A DNA stretch of 35,349 nt from Planctomycetaceae bacterium (GTDB lineage Bacteria; Planctomycetota; Phycisphaerae; Phycisphaerales; SM1A02), in NCBI GenBank assembly GCA_947441435.1, contig CANETX010000007.1:1-35349 (forward strand), given 5' to 3'. The first letter of the stretch is position 1. The number at the start of each line of letters is the position of its first letter. Below are positions 1 through 8,590 of this stretch, one piece after another. A program made the position numbers and the translations under genes. The notes under the pieces are model-generated. The model saw only the letters and a list, made by a program, of their open reading frames with translations. It did no database searches and was not told where the DNA came from.

Positions 1-205
1 AAGAACTGGTCGATGTATTCACTGACGACTCGTCGCGCCTGGCTGTGCGTTGCGAATGAGCGCTTGCGCAAGAGTTCCCACTCGAGCGTGCTGAAGAAAC
101 TTTCGGCGACTGCGTTGTCCCAGCAATCACCACTCTCACTCATGCTCGGTTGCATGTGAAGTGCGCAGAGCCGATCGGTGTAGAGATCACTGCCATACAC
201 ACTCG
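1..205 (-). pseudogene. IS3-family transposase (OrfB/DDE integrase core) 3' fragment
   Basis: Read on the minus strand, the frame gives LHMQPSMSESGDCWDNAVAE followed by SFFSTLEWELLRKRSFATHS and then QARRVVSEYIDQF up to the window edge. This matches the end of the IS3-family DDE integrase core: the 'PSMS..G.CWDNA..ESFF..LK.E' block contains the final catalytic glutamate. Upstream, homology fades at about position 205 (a degenerate SVYGSDLYTDRL precedes it), and no start codon or earlier catalytic aspartates are found before the helicase gene ends at 315. The visible part is therefore a 5'-truncated remnant; its C-terminus lies outside the window. No terminal inverted repeat or target duplication can be judged. 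Positions 206-314 hold no gene I can recognise. Confidence 0.8.
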
Positions 206-314
206 GCAAGATGTTTGATTGGTTGGCATTGCGGCGCAAGCCTACCCCTGCGGAGAAGCACGACCGACCCTTGCGGCTCTTGCCGGCGCGACTGCGTACC
301 GTCGCGACGAGACC

Positions 315-1991
315 CTACTTGCGGATCCCGCGGTCGAGGTGCACTTTGACCTTTCGTCCGCGAATCGTCGCGCTCCGAAGCGCCTTGATGACTTGATCTA
401 CATCTGCAGAAGGCAACTCGACGATCGAAAACGACTCTGCGATTTCGATGTCCCCAATCCCGCGCGGATTGACGTTCGCCTCATTGGCGATCGCCCCCAC
501 AAGATCCGCAGGACGGATTCCCATGCGCGATCCGCCGGCGATGTAAATCCGCACAAGGTCTCGGGGATCCGGACCGCGATTCCATTGTCCTCGCCTTGGC
601 TGCTCTGGCGCAGACTGGCGATGGGCGCCCTTCTCGAACGTCGGGATGTGCATGTCGTCCTCGTTCGATCCCTCCCCCTCCGAAGCCTCGTGGACGAGTC
701 GGACCGCAGCGGCCGCGATGTCCATCGGATCGAACTCCGCCGCGAGCGTCTCGACGACGACTCGGAATCCATCCGACCCCCCCGCAAGCAACTTCTCGCG
801 CACTGCGGCCTTGGTGACATCAAGTCGACGCGCCTTCACATCCATCGGCGTCGGCACGGTCGCGATCTCGATCTTCTGTTTTGTCAGGTGCTCGATGTTG
901 CGGAGCAGTCGATGCTCGCGTGGATCCGCCAGCGTGATGGCGACACCTTCCCGACCAGCGCGACCCGTGCGGCCGATGCGATGCACATACGACTCTGGCG
1001 ACATCGGTACATTGAAATTCACCACATGGGTCAGGTGATCGATGTCGATCCCGCGCGCTGCGACATCGGTCGCGACGACGAGATCCACCATCGCGCCGCG
1101 CGCCTTCTTCATCACACGGTCGCGCTCCTGCTGGGACATGCCTCCATGGAGCGCCTCGACCCTATAACCGCGCCCGGCCAGTCGGTCCGCGAGCTCGTCC
1201 ACCTCGAGTCGCGTTCGGCAGAAGATGAGCGCGAGCGTCGGCGACTCGAGATCGAGCACGCGCCCAAGCGCAGCAATCTTCTGGGCCCGCGAGATCAGAT
1301 ACGCAGTCTGGCGCACCTTGGGAATGGTTCCACGCGTCCCCTTGTCACGCGGAATCAAAATCCGGGCCGGATCCTTTAGATGACGCTCCGCAATCGACGC
1401 GATGCGCGGGGGCAGGGTCGCCGAGAAGAGCGCTGTCTGACGGCTCTTCGGCGTCGCATTGAGGATGAGTTCGAGATCCTCGGCGAATCCCATGTCGAGC
1501 ATCTCATCGGCCTCATCAAGGACGACGGACTTGAGCGCGCTCAGGTCCAGCGTCTCGCGGCGCAAGTGATCGAGCGCACGCCCGGGTGTCGCTACGACGA
1601 TGTGAGTGCCACGATCGAGTCCGATGATCTGCCTGCGAAACTCCTGGCCTCCATAGATCGGCAGCACGGAGACTCCAGTTCCCTTGCTGTAGGTGTGGAA
1701 CGCATCAGACACCTGCACTGCCAGTTCGCGCGTCGGCACGAGGACCAGCGCGAACGGCTTGTTCGCGACAGCCTTGGTCTTCCCGATTCGCTGGAGCAGC
1801 GGCAGCGCGAATGCGGCCGTCTTTCCCGTGCCTGTTGCAGCCTGCCCGAGCAGATCGCGCCCTTCCAAGAGCGGCACGATTGCCGCAGTCTGGATCGGGG
1901 TCGGCTCTTCATAACCGAGCGCGGTGAGTCCCGCGAGCAGTTCCTTCCCGAGACCGAGTTCCGCAAATGTCCTCTTGACGCCTTCCTTCAT
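315..1991 (-). CDS. DEAD-box ATP-dependent RNA helicase with DbpA-type C-terminal RNA-binding domain
   Basis: A 558-residue ATP-dependent RNA helicase for RNA remodelling such as ribosome assembly or mRNA decay. All family motifs are visible: Q motif with GYEEPTPIQ (26-34), motif I AATGTGKT (51-58), Ia PTREL (86-90), Ib TPGR (135-138), II DEAD (159-162), III SAT (190-192), IV LIFCRT (255-260), V ATDVAARGID (307-316) and VI HRIGRTGRAG (337-346). A linker of about 100 residues leads to a C-terminal DbpA/CsdA-like RNA-binding domain starting near RIYIAGGSRMGIRPADLVGA (481-500). In DbpA this domain binds structured rRNA; the exact target here is unknown. The start at 1991 has no Shine-Dalgarno, but a TACCCT hexamer lies 6 nt upstream, consistent with a leaderless transcript. 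It could be named DeaD/CsdA or DbpA; the sequence alone does not decide. Confidence 0.95.
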   Translation of the reverse strand: MKEGVKRTFAELGLGKELLAGLTALGYEEPTPIQTAAIVPLLEGRDLLGQAATGTGKTAAFALPLLQRIGKTKAVANKPFALVLVPTRELAVQVSDAFHTYSKGTGVSVLPIYGGQEFRRQIIGLDRGTHIVVATPGRALDHLRRETLDLSALKSVVLDEADEMLDMGFAEDLELILNATPKSRQTALFSATLPPRIASIAERHLKDPARILIPRDKGTRGTIPKVRQTAYLISRAQKIAALGRVLDLESPTLALIFCRTRLEVDELADRLAGRGYRVEALHGGMSQQERDRVMKKARGAMVDLVVATDVAARGIDIDHLTHVVNFNVPMSPESYVHRIGRTGRAGREGVAITLADPREHRLLRNIEHLTKQKIEIATVPTPMDVKARRLDVTKAAVREKLLAGGSDGFRVVVETLAAEFDPMDIAAAAVRLVHEASEGEGSNEDDMHIPTFEKGAHRQSAPEQPRRGQWNRGPDPRDLVRIYIAGGSRMGIRPADLVGAIANEANVNPRGIGDIEIAESFSIVELPSADVDQVIKALRSATIRGRKVKVHLDRGIRK

Positions 1992-1997
1992 TGACGG

Positions 1998-2003
1998 AGG
2001 GTA
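1998..2003 (-). promoter_or_regulatory. -10-like TACCCT for the DEAD-box helicase (leaderless type)
   Basis: TACCCT on the minus strand ends 6 nt before the ATG at 1991. It belongs to the recurring set of TAnnnT hexamers found just upstream of start codons in this window. No convincing -35 box is seen. Confidence 0.5.
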
Positions 2004-2089
2004 CCGCCGATGCCAGGATCACCTCGCCAGTCCCTCGGATCGGTCTCTCTCGCCCTAGACACACCCTTGGTCAAAGCCACGTCACTCGG

Positions 2090-3493
2090 TCACGCAACCG
2101 TCTCCCGCACCCACCGGTGCCAGTCACTCGAGAACACATGGTTGGGGTCGAGGGAATCCTTGCGCGCGAGGAACGTGGGGAGTTGCGGGTACGCGCGCAA
2201 GAGATGATCACGGGTCGCCCACCGGTGATACGTCAAGAAGAAGGATCCGCCACGATCGAGCGCGAGATCGATGAGCGCGCGAAAACTCTCGCTCGCGTGA
2301 GCGCGTCCCTCTGGCGTGTGCGCAACATGCAGGTTGAAGATCACGCACGCTTGGTCATCCTTCGCCCAAGGCAAGAACGTCTCTGAGTCCCGGCGGATCA
2401 AGCGAATCGTCCCGTAGATCACTTCGGCGCCCCGCTCGGTGAGGACTCGCGCGGCATCATGCAGGAAGTCGACGAGACGATCGTGCGGGACATACAACTC
2501 CGAGATCATCTCGCTGCACCGACAGGGCGATGCGAGCTTCGCATCGATGCCTTCGTGGTACCCGTCGAGGTAGATGCCGAGTTGATGGGTGTCCGACCAG
2601 TAGAGGTGGCCATCCGTGGCGATGTAGTGCTGCGCGTAGAGCCCGAATGCACGCGCCTTGTCGGTGTGGGCGAGCAGCAGCAACTCTTCCCAGTCGTCGG
2701 CCGAGAGTTCGCGCGACGGTGCGGCGGGCGGCTTGGCATCGAGTGCGGGCTCGTAGCAGGAGAAGACTCCCTTGGTCAGAAACCCGCGGGATGCCGGATC
2801 GATGTCAAACTGAAAGTCGCCGTAGATGAAACCCGCATCAATACGCCGACGTGCGGCGTTGACGGCATCGTCGATGTCGATGAGCCGCACGACACGCCGG
2901 ACCGGCACGCGTGGGCAGAGTCGCAGAGTCACAGTGACGATCACGCCGAAGAGCCCGTACCCGCCGATCGCAAGCGCGAAGACGTCGGCGTGGTCGGTTC
3001 GGCTGCAGGTGACAAGATCTCCGCGTGCGTTCACGAGCGTGAAGCACTCGACATCATGGACGATCGGTGGCATGGTCAGCCCCCGCCCATGCGCGTTGGC
3101 GGAAAGTGCGCCGCCGAGAGTGAGACGGTCTGCGCCCGTCTGCTTCTGCGCGATTCCCCACTGCGGTTCGCGCAGCGGATCGCGTTGGGTTTGCAGCGCG
3201 AGATATCCAGCGATCAACTCGGGCCACTCAATGCCCGCCTCCGCAGTGACGAGTCCGCGGTCGCTGTCGAAGGCGAGGATGCGATCGAGTCCCCGCATGT
3301 CAAGGAGCGTTTCGCCCTCGAGAAACTGCTGCCCTCCCATGGCGTGGCGCGATCCACAGATCGCAAGCGAACGCCCCTCCGCGCCACACCGCTGCACAAT
3401 CTCGCACACCTCCGTGAGAGTCGAAGGGCGGATGACTTCGCGAACGGTCGTGGTGCAGAGCCCCGAGTGGATGTCATTGACGATCAGCGCCAT
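2090..3493 (-). CDS. FAD-binding oxidoreductase, aldonolactone/alditol-oxidase-like (VAO fold)
   Basis: A 467-residue flavoprotein oxidase or dehydrogenase of the FAD_binding_4 (VAO/PCMH) fold. The N-terminal FAD domain contains GSRHAMGGQQF (47-57), where His50 is at the place used for covalent FAD in related oxidases. A second FAD-contact segment, LTLGGALSANAHGRGL, spans about 124-139. The C-terminus (KDSLDPNHVFSSDWHRWV) resembles the C-terminal tail of L-gulonolactone oxidase-type enzymes, where 'DP...F.S..' is typical. There is no signal peptide, so it should be cytoplasmic. The substrate cannot be told from sequence; a sugar lactone, alditol or other hydroxy compound is possible. It lies 36 nt downstream of the membrane protein ending at 3530 and may share its transcript. 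No Shine-Dalgarno precedes the ATG. Confidence 0.85.
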   Translation of the reverse strand: MALIVNDIHSGLCTTTVREVIRPSTLTEVCEIVQRCGAEGRSLAICGSRHAMGGQQFLEGETLLDMRGLDRILAFDSDRGLVTAEAGIEWPELIAGYLALQTQRDPLREPQWGIAQKQTGADRLTLGGALSANAHGRGLTMPPIVHDVECFTLVNARGDLVTCSRTDHADVFALAIGGYGLFGVIVTVTLRLCPRVPVRRVVRLIDIDDAVNAARRRIDAGFIYGDFQFDIDPASRGFLTKGVFSCYEPALDAKPPAAPSRELSADDWEELLLLAHTDKARAFGLYAQHYIATDGHLYWSDTHQLGIYLDGYHEGIDAKLASPCRCSEMISELYVPHDRLVDFLHDAARVLTERGAEVIYGTIRLIRRDSETFLPWAKDDQACVIFNLHVAHTPEGRAHASESFRALIDLALDRGGSFFLTYHRWATRDHLLRAYPQLPTFLARKDSLDPNHVFSSDWHRWVRETVA

Positions 3494-3529
3494 GGTGAGC
3501 CCGTCGGTGAAACCGTGGACGGCACCAGG

Positions 3530-4195
3530 CTATTGCATCGCAATCTGACGCTGAAAGTTGGCGGCGAGCGTGTGGATCACGGCCTGGTAGTCGTCATAAC
3601 TGACTTGCCCTTGCTTCGCGCGCAACACCTTGATCTCACCTGCGGCGGCGAACAGCGCTTCGGTCATTCGAATCGTGCTTGGCTGAAAATTGATGCGCAA
3701 GCGCGGCCACAACCGCTGCAGAGTGTCGCTCTGGGCCCAATTGAGAAAGTTCCCAAGCCAGATGTTCACGCCGGTCTTGTCGTGCCGGTAAATCGTCTTG
3801 TAGTCCTCAAAGATCTGGAACACCGAGATGGCAAACGCAACCTGATGCATGTCCTTTGAAGACTCAATTGAGAGATCTGGATACATCTCCGCCGGCAGCG
3901 AACCCAAGTTGTCGTAGTCATGAGCAAGCCGAAAGTTTGGCGTGATCCACAAGTCATTGATGATCTTGATGGTGGACAGTTCCAACGCCTTCTCGGTCGC
4001 CAACTCTTGGCTGCGCGCCTGGTGATAGAGCGTCAGTGCCACGAACAGCCCGGCTCCGCCCGTCAGCAACATCATCAGCCTGTAGATCGTGGATCGTTCA
4101 ATGGGTTGATCCGGGGCCGGGTCCTGCACGAGCAAGTACGCAAACAGCACGCTGAGGGCGATCATTGTGCAAAGCAGGTACTTTGAAAACGTCAC
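3530..4195 (-). CDS. Membrane-anchored protein of unknown function
   Basis: A 221-residue protein I do not recognise as a named family. Two hydrophobic stretches are visible: about residues 5-24 (YLLCTMIALSVLFAYLLV) and 39-58 (YRLMMLLTGGAGLFVALTLY). They are followed by a soluble, mainly helical region with many aromatic residues (NDLWITPNFRLAHDYDN and later segments). The shape resembles bacterial DUF4760-like membrane proteins, where two N-terminal helices carry a cytoplasmic four-helix domain; this is only a guess. The start is GTG, fixed by a strong AGGAGG six bases upstream, which is rare in this window. The FAD oxidase gene follows 36 nt downstream on the same strand. Nothing ties it to a pathway. 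Confidence 0.75.
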   Translation of the reverse strand: MTFSKYLLCTMIALSVLFAYLLVQDPAPDQPIERSTIYRLMMLLTGGAGLFVALTLYHQARSQELATEKALELSTIKIINDLWITPNFRLAHDYDNLGSLPAEMYPDLSIESSKDMHQVAFAISVFQIFEDYKTIYRHDKTGVNIWLGNFLNWAQSDTLQRLWPRLRINFQPSTIRMTEALFAAAGEIKVLRAKQGQVSYDDYQAVIHTLAANFQRQIAMQ

Positions 4196-4201
4196 GTATG
4201 T

Positions 4202-4207
4202 CCTCCT
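4202..4207 (-). promoter_or_regulatory. Shine-Dalgarno AGGAGG deciding a GTG start
   Basis: A perfect AGGAGG on the minus strand, 6 nt before the GTG at 4195. It is the clearest ribosome-binding site in the window and supports the GTG initiation codon of the membrane-protein gene. Confidence 0.75.
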
Positions 4208-4292
4208 GGCCGAGTGAACCGAGGGCCCAATGTGGACGGCGATCCTAGGGCCTTCTCCCTAGCCGAGTCGCTCTCAGTGTCCATCCAATCGG

Positions 4293-5066
4293 CTACGGCT
4301 CGATCGCGTAGGTGAGGCTCACGACTGCCTTCACAGTCTTGTGGATCGTCGAGGTGTCGCTGATTCCCCAATCGCTGACGTCCGTCGAACCTGCGGCGAC
4401 GATCTGAAAGACCCCCTGCGACGCACTCATGAGTCCTCCGACACCGGCGCGCGATCCCTTGGCGAGCAGGGTTGCGCGGTCGTAGCCGTTCTGCGTGGCC
4501 TTCCCGAGCAATTCCATCTTGATCTCCTCCAGGCCAGAGACGAGGAACGACGGGGAGCCGGATGAGACCTCCACCCCCTCCTTCACGAGGTCTGTGACGA
4601 GGCTCGACAACGCGAGCAGTGCCTGCACGCGCGACGAACGCACCTTGATCGACTGGTGCAGTCGATACCCCTCGATCGCGTTGGTGTCCTTGCCCTTGCT
4701 GTCCTTCGTGAAGTACTCGGTGGTGGTGACATCAAGCTTCGTGATTTCCGTGTCGGTGAAACCCTGCTTCAGGATCAGCGCGTTCAGTTTCGTGATGCCG
4801 ACCTCGAGGATTGCATACGCCTCCGCCGGCGTCTTGCCTCGTGCGATCACCGAGCCGTTCCAGCGCCCGGTGTCGGAGACCACCGCGGCCTCCGCGAGTC
4901 CCTTCACCTGGATGGTGGCCGGTTCGCGCTTGAAGTTGGCGATCGCACGGCCCAGCGCCTGTGATCCGACGGTGACTCCAAGCGCGAGCATTGCGCCGAA
5001 ACAAAACATCCCGAAGCCAAAGTTCTTGACGAGCGGCGGAAGACGATGAATGAGTGTGTTTGACAT
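4293..5066 (-). CDS. SIMPL-domain (DUF541/YggE-like) periplasmic protein
   Basis: A 257-residue SIMPL-domain protein. The N-terminus has a membrane anchor or uncleaved signal (about 14-38, NFGFGMFCFGAMLALGVTVG). The SIMPL fold follows: TIQVKGLAEAAVVSDTGRWNG, the 'AEAYAILEVGITKLNALILK' helix and GFTDTEITKLDVTTTEYF, then the second half with LEEIKMELLGKATQNGYDRA and the closing VSLTYAIEP. In E. coli YggE this family is linked to oxidative-stress defence, and it includes outer-surface and kinase-interacting members; no enzymatic function is established. The typical planctomycete form has this short anchor and an extracytoplasmic domain. AAGGA lies 7 nt before the ATG (complement of 5074-5078), giving good support for the start. 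It appears monocistronic, with 97 nt to the next gene downstream. Confidence 0.85.
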   Translation of the reverse strand: MSNTLIHRLPPLVKNFGFGMFCFGAMLALGVTVGSQALGRAIANFKREPATIQVKGLAEAAVVSDTGRWNGSVIARGKTPAEAYAILEVGITKLNALILKQGFTDTEITKLDVTTTEYFTKDSKGKDTNAIEGYRLHQSIKVRSSRVQALLALSSLVTDLVKEGVEVSSGSPSFLVSGLEEIKMELLGKATQNGYDRATLLAKGSRAGVGGLMSASQGVFQIVAAGSTDVSDWGISDTSTIHKTVKAVVSLTYAIEP

Positions 5067-5226
5067 CGAAGCGTCCTTGCAGAGGTGCGAGCGTCACGCG
5101 ACATCCATGCCGCGTGGGGGGATCTAGCCTAAACCCCTCCGGGCCGATGTCCAGTGGCAACCTGCAAATCTCCAGTCCGGGCCTGAAACAAGGGCAAACT
5201 GAGGCGACGCCGATCGCCCAACCCTC

Positions 5227-7230
5227 TCACACGGTGAATCTCGAAACTTCCTGCTTGAGTTCCCCAACCGAGGCCCGCAGTTCCACCGTCGCCTTGTTCG
5301 AGTCCTCCAATGCACCGGCAGTGCGCTCGGCTCCGTCGGCGAGCCGGGACATTGCATCCCGAATCTGCTGTGCCCCCTGCGACTGGGCGCGCATCCCTTC
5401 GGCGACATCCCCGAACCGCGCCGAAATCGCCTGGACCGACGTGATGATCTCACCGAGCGTTCCCGAGACCTCGCCGATCTCGCGCACGCCCCCACTGACA
5501 TGATCTGAGAAGGCGCTCATCTCCTTGACCCCGGCGGTCACGCTCTTCTGCATCTCGTTCACCATCCGCTCGATGTCGAGCGAGGCCACCGCGGTCTGAT
5601 CCGCCAACCGGGTGATCTCGCGAGCCACCACCAGGAATCCGAGTCCCTGGTCGCCGGCCTTCTCGGCCTCGATCGTGGCGTTGATCGAGAGAAGATTGGT
5701 CCGGTCGGCAACCTTGACCATCGTCGTGATGACGCCGGTGATGTCCGTGGCTCGCTCGCGGATGGTGGCCAACTTCCCGCTGATCGATGCGGTGCTTGCC
5801 TCCAAGGTGCGCATCGTCGCGTCCATCCCTGCGAGATCCTTGCGCCCCTCCAACGCCTTCTCTCCGGTGCTCGCCGCGAGGTCGTTGACCTCGGCCATCG
5901 TCCGTGACAGCTCGTTGCTTGTCGCCGCGATCTCCGTCACTGCTGAGACGGCATCGCTTGTGGACCCTCCAAGATCCGCCACGACACGCTGCTGCTCGGC
6001 GCTCGTTGCTTGGATCGAGGTGGCGACGCGATCCAATGTCACCGACGAGCCTTGGATGCGGGAGATCAGTCCCCGCAAGTCGTTGGTCATCGTCTGGATC
6101 GCGGTGAGCAACGCACCGGTCTCGTCGTTGGAGTGCTCCCCGACATCGACGCGCAGATCCCCGCCCGCCACCTGCCGGGCGACCGCCACCGCCGTCCGGA
6201 GCGGGCGCGAGATGCTCCGCGCAACTACGAGCGCCGTCAGTGCCACGGCAAGCACGGTGGCAAGTGACAACCAGAGGATCGTCTTGCGCTGAAGGCGGAG
6301 TTCAGCAAATGCCTCGCTGGAATCTTGCTTGACGTTGATCCCCCACCGATAGCTGGGGAGGTAGCACCACGCTGCGACAACTTCATTCCCGCGGTAATCC
6401 TGAACAATGCCGTCACCGCGCTGCCCGCTTGCGGCGAGCTGGGTGCCACTGCCAGCCCCAACGCCGAGCGGAATCTTCATGCGGAAGGCGGCATCCGGCG
6501 AGTGCCGGAGCGGCGCCGTGATCAGCACGCTGTCGCCAGAGCGCTCACCGACCACGATCTCGCCAGTCTCGCCCAGGCCGCTCATGTTGGACAGCACATT
6601 CCAGACTCGTTCTGGTCCGAGCCCGCCAGCAAAGACTCCGATGACGCGTCCATCCTCTATGATCGGGCTCGTCACGAAGGCGATCGGACCCGGCGACCCT
6701 GCGTAGAGTTGAAAGGCCGTGAAGTCGGTCTGGAGCAACGCCTTGGAACGAAGGCAGCCGCTGGCAAGTTCGGTGGTCGACAGCGGGGCCGCAAGGATGG
6801 AGGCCGACACCTCGAACGCGGGGGTCAGTGAGTAGTGAATTGTCCCAACTCTGTCGAGCAGCAGGAGTTCGTGGTAGCCCAACTTGCCGGCGAGGTCTGC
6901 AAGACTCGCCTTCGCTTGCGCCACCCGCGCCGCGTCCCCCGAGAGGATGCCTCCAAGGGCACCGTGGACATTGGGGCTCGTTGCCAGCGTCGTCGCGTCC
7001 GCGATTCGCTCCACCGCATACGTCTCAAGTTCGCTTGATCGTTCAGCAGCGAGTCGGATGAGGTTGAATCGCACAGCCTCCTCCCGAGCGTGGGTCGCAC
7101 TGCGTGCCGTGATCGTCGTCAGCACCGCACACGGGACAAGCGAGATCGCGAGAAACCAGAGCAGGAGGCGACCCGCGATCGAGCGGTGAACGCCGAACCC
7201 TGCCTGGGCGGTGGTCGTTCCATCGCTCAC
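5227..7230 (-). CDS. Methyl-accepting chemotaxis protein, WspA-like signalling domain
   Basis: A 667-residue transmembrane chemoreceptor. TM1 spans about residues 21-41, then a periplasmic dCache-like sensor of about 275 residues with a GELGY-like pattern (KLGYHELLLLDRVG), then TM2 at about 316-338, HAMP at 338-390, and the cytoplasmic signalling coil. The hairpin tip reads NLLSINATIEAEKAGDQGLG, then FLVVAREITRLADQTAVASL and DIERMV. The 'EAEKAG...FLVVAREI..LADQTAVA.LDIE' form is the one I know from WspA-type receptors, which feed diguanylate cyclase control rather than flagellar motors. The GTG at 7230 is preferred because it overlaps the upstream gene's stop by 4 nt (GTGA) and precedes the sensor directly; an ATG 117 nt upstream would run into the upstream gene. 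No CheA, CheW or CheR gene is visible nearby. Confidence 0.9.
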   Translation of the reverse strand: MSDGTTTAQAGFGVHRSIAGRLLLWFLAISLVPCAVLTTITARSATHAREEAVRFNLIRLAAERSSELETYAVERIADATTLATSPNVHGALGGILSGDAARVAQAKASLADLAGKLGYHELLLLDRVGTIHYSLTPAFEVSASILAAPLSTTELASGCLRSKALLQTDFTAFQLYAGSPGPIAFVTSPIIEDGRVIGVFAGGLGPERVWNVLSNMSGLGETGEIVVGERSGDSVLITAPLRHSPDAAFRMKIPLGVGAGSGTQLAASGQRGDGIVQDYRGNEVVAAWCYLPSYRWGINVKQDSSEAFAELRLQRKTILWLSLATVLAVALTALVVARSISRPLRTAVAVARQVAGGDLRVDVGEHSNDETGALLTAIQTMTNDLRGLISRIQGSSVTLDRVATSIQATSAEQQRVVADLGGSTSDAVSAVTEIAATSNELSRTMAEVNDLAASTGEKALEGRKDLAGMDATMRTLEASTASISGKLATIRERATDITGVITTMVKVADRTNLLSINATIEAEKAGDQGLGFLVVAREITRLADQTAVASLDIERMVNEMQKSVTAGVKEMSAFSDHVSGGVREIGEVSGTLGEIITSVQAISARFGDVAEGMRAQSQGAQQIRDAMSRLADGAERTAGALEDSNKATVELRASVGELKQEVSRFTV

Positions 7231-8516
7231 GGTGCCGCCCACTTCCCGCCCCACCCTCGGGCGAGGGCTTCCACGAACTCTTGCCACTGCGTGCGCGTCC
7301 TCGATATCGGGAATGGGACCGGGCGCACAGCGGTCTTGCTCGTCCACACAATGTCGAACTGGCCATCCTGGCGGACTCGACCGATCGACACCGGCCGCCA
7401 GGTGTGCTGCGTGGCAGGATCGACCGCGATGATCCCCTCGGGAGCGTTGAGGCTCTGATGACGGATGGCGTACCGAACCTGTTGCACATCGGTCGTCCCC
7501 GACTCGCGCACCGCCTGCGCCCAGAGCATCACGCTGTTGTACGCCGTGGTGATCACGTCCGAGATCGGCCGGTCCTGGCCATATCTCGCCTTGAACGCGC
7601 GGACGAACTCCGCATTCTCAGGTCGATCGATGCTCTGGAAGTAGTTCCATGCTGCGTAGGTCCCGACGATGTCGTCCCGTGACACCGATCGCAGTTCATC
7701 CTCGGCGAGTGCGAATGTCAGGACCGGCGTCTGGTCGAGACGGATCCCGGCCTTGCGAAGCTCCTTCGCAAACGCGAGCGCGGAGTCCCCGACGACCGTG
7801 CTGAGCACGACGTCCGGCTTCGCCGCCGCGATTTCGCGTACGGCAGCGGCGAAGTCGGTGCTGCCGAAGCGGACATACACCTCGCCAACGCGCTCGGCTC
7901 CCAGCCCAACAAGCTGATCGCCGATGATCGCGTTGACGCAGTGCGGCCAGATGTAGTCGGAACCGATGAGGAAAAATCGATTGGCGCCAAGTTTCTCATG
8001 GCACCACTGCACCGCCGGGGTGATCTGCTGGTTTGGCGCCGCCCCTGTGTAGATGACATTGTCAGACTGCTCGAGACCCTCGTACGCCATCGGATACACC
8101 AGCAGGTGATCGAACTTTTCGAAGACGGGCAGCACGCTCTTGCGGCTGGCACTCGTCCAACAGCCGAACACCACGCACGCCTCTTCCTTGACGATCAAGT
8201 GTTGTGCCTGGGCGGCAAAACGAGGCCAATCGGATGCGCCGTCGGCGATCACCCACGCGACCTGTCGACCGAGGAGTCCCCCGGAAGCGTTGATCTGCTC
8301 CAGCGCGAGCACCTCTGCGTCGATCATCGAACTCTCGCTGACCGCCATCGGCCCGGTCTGTGAGTGGAGGATCCCGACGACGATCGGGGCACGGTTCACG
8401 AGCAACTTGTCGAACGCAAGCCAGCCGAGCAGGCCGATTGCAGCCGCCACCACGACCACCGCGAGTCCGTATCTCCGTGGGGGTGAAGCCATCCTCTCGA
8501 AGGATATCACTCGCAT
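7227..8516 (-). CDS. UrtA/AmiC-like ABC-type substrate-binding protein, membrane anchored
   Basis: A 429-residue type I periplasmic binding protein of the urea/short-chain amide group. After a short basic N-terminus and a hydrophobic anchor (about 17-35) the mature part begins IVVGILHSQTGPMAVSESSM. It continues with INASGGLLGRQVAWVIADGA, SDWPRF, VFGCWTSASRKSVLPVFEKF and YTGAAPNQQITPAVQW, which closely follow the UrtA pattern of the urea transporter. No UrtBCDE permease or ATPase genes are near; instead the stop codon overlaps the GTG start of the chemoreceptor by 4 nt. I infer a receptor accessory protein that presents a ligand, possibly urea or an amide, to the chemoreceptor. The ATG at 8516 is chosen over a GTG at 8534 because GAGGTG lies 5 nt upstream; an ATG at 8492 is a further alternative. 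Confidence 0.85.
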   Translation of the reverse strand: MRVISFERMASPPRRYGLAVVVVAAAIGLLGWLAFDKLLVNRAPIVVGILHSQTGPMAVSESSMIDAEVLALEQINASGGLLGRQVAWVIADGASDWPRFAAQAQHLIVKEEACVVFGCWTSASRKSVLPVFEKFDHLLVYPMAYEGLEQSDNVIYTGAAPNQQITPAVQWCHEKLGANRFFLIGSDYIWPHCVNAIIGDQLVGLGAERVGEVYVRFGSTDFAAAVREIAAAKPDVVLSTVVGDSALAFAKELRKAGIRLDQTPVLTFALAEDELRSVSRDDIVGTYAAWNYFQSIDRPENAEFVRAFKARYGQDRPISDVITTAYNSVMLWAQAVRESGTTDVQQVRYAIRHQSLNAPEGIIAVDPATQHTWRPVSIGRVRQDGQFDIVWTSKTAVRPVPFPISRTRTQWQEFVEALARGWGGKWAAP

Positions 8517-8517
8517 C

Positions 8518-8537
8518 GATGCACCTCGATGCACCTC
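8518..8537. repeat. Tandem direct repeat, 2 x 10 bp (gatgcacctc)
   Basis: Two perfect adjacent copies of gatgcacctc lie right at the start of the UrtA-like gene, so each copy supplies a GAGGTGCATC on the minus strand. The copy at 8518-8527 provides the Shine-Dalgarno-like GAGGTG before the ATG at 8516. Slippage here could change the translation start region. Confidence 0.8.
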
Positions 8538-8590
8538 GCCGTGACGCTGCGACGGTCGCAGGGCGAGTTACCATCACTGAAGCGCGCTCG

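Noticed and set aside
219-1379. 386-residue open frame on + opposite the DEAD-box helicase
   Set aside because: Its translation has no recognisable domain and the minus frame has all helicase motifs; it is a high-GC shadow frame.
2459-3859. 466-residue open frame on + opposite the FAD oxidase and the next gene
   Set aside because: It crosses two real genes on the other strand and has no family signature.
7231-7347. N-terminal extension of the chemoreceptor to an ATG at 7347
   Set aside because: It would overlap the upstream binding-protein gene by about 120 nt; the GTG at 7230 with a 4 nt overlap fits better.
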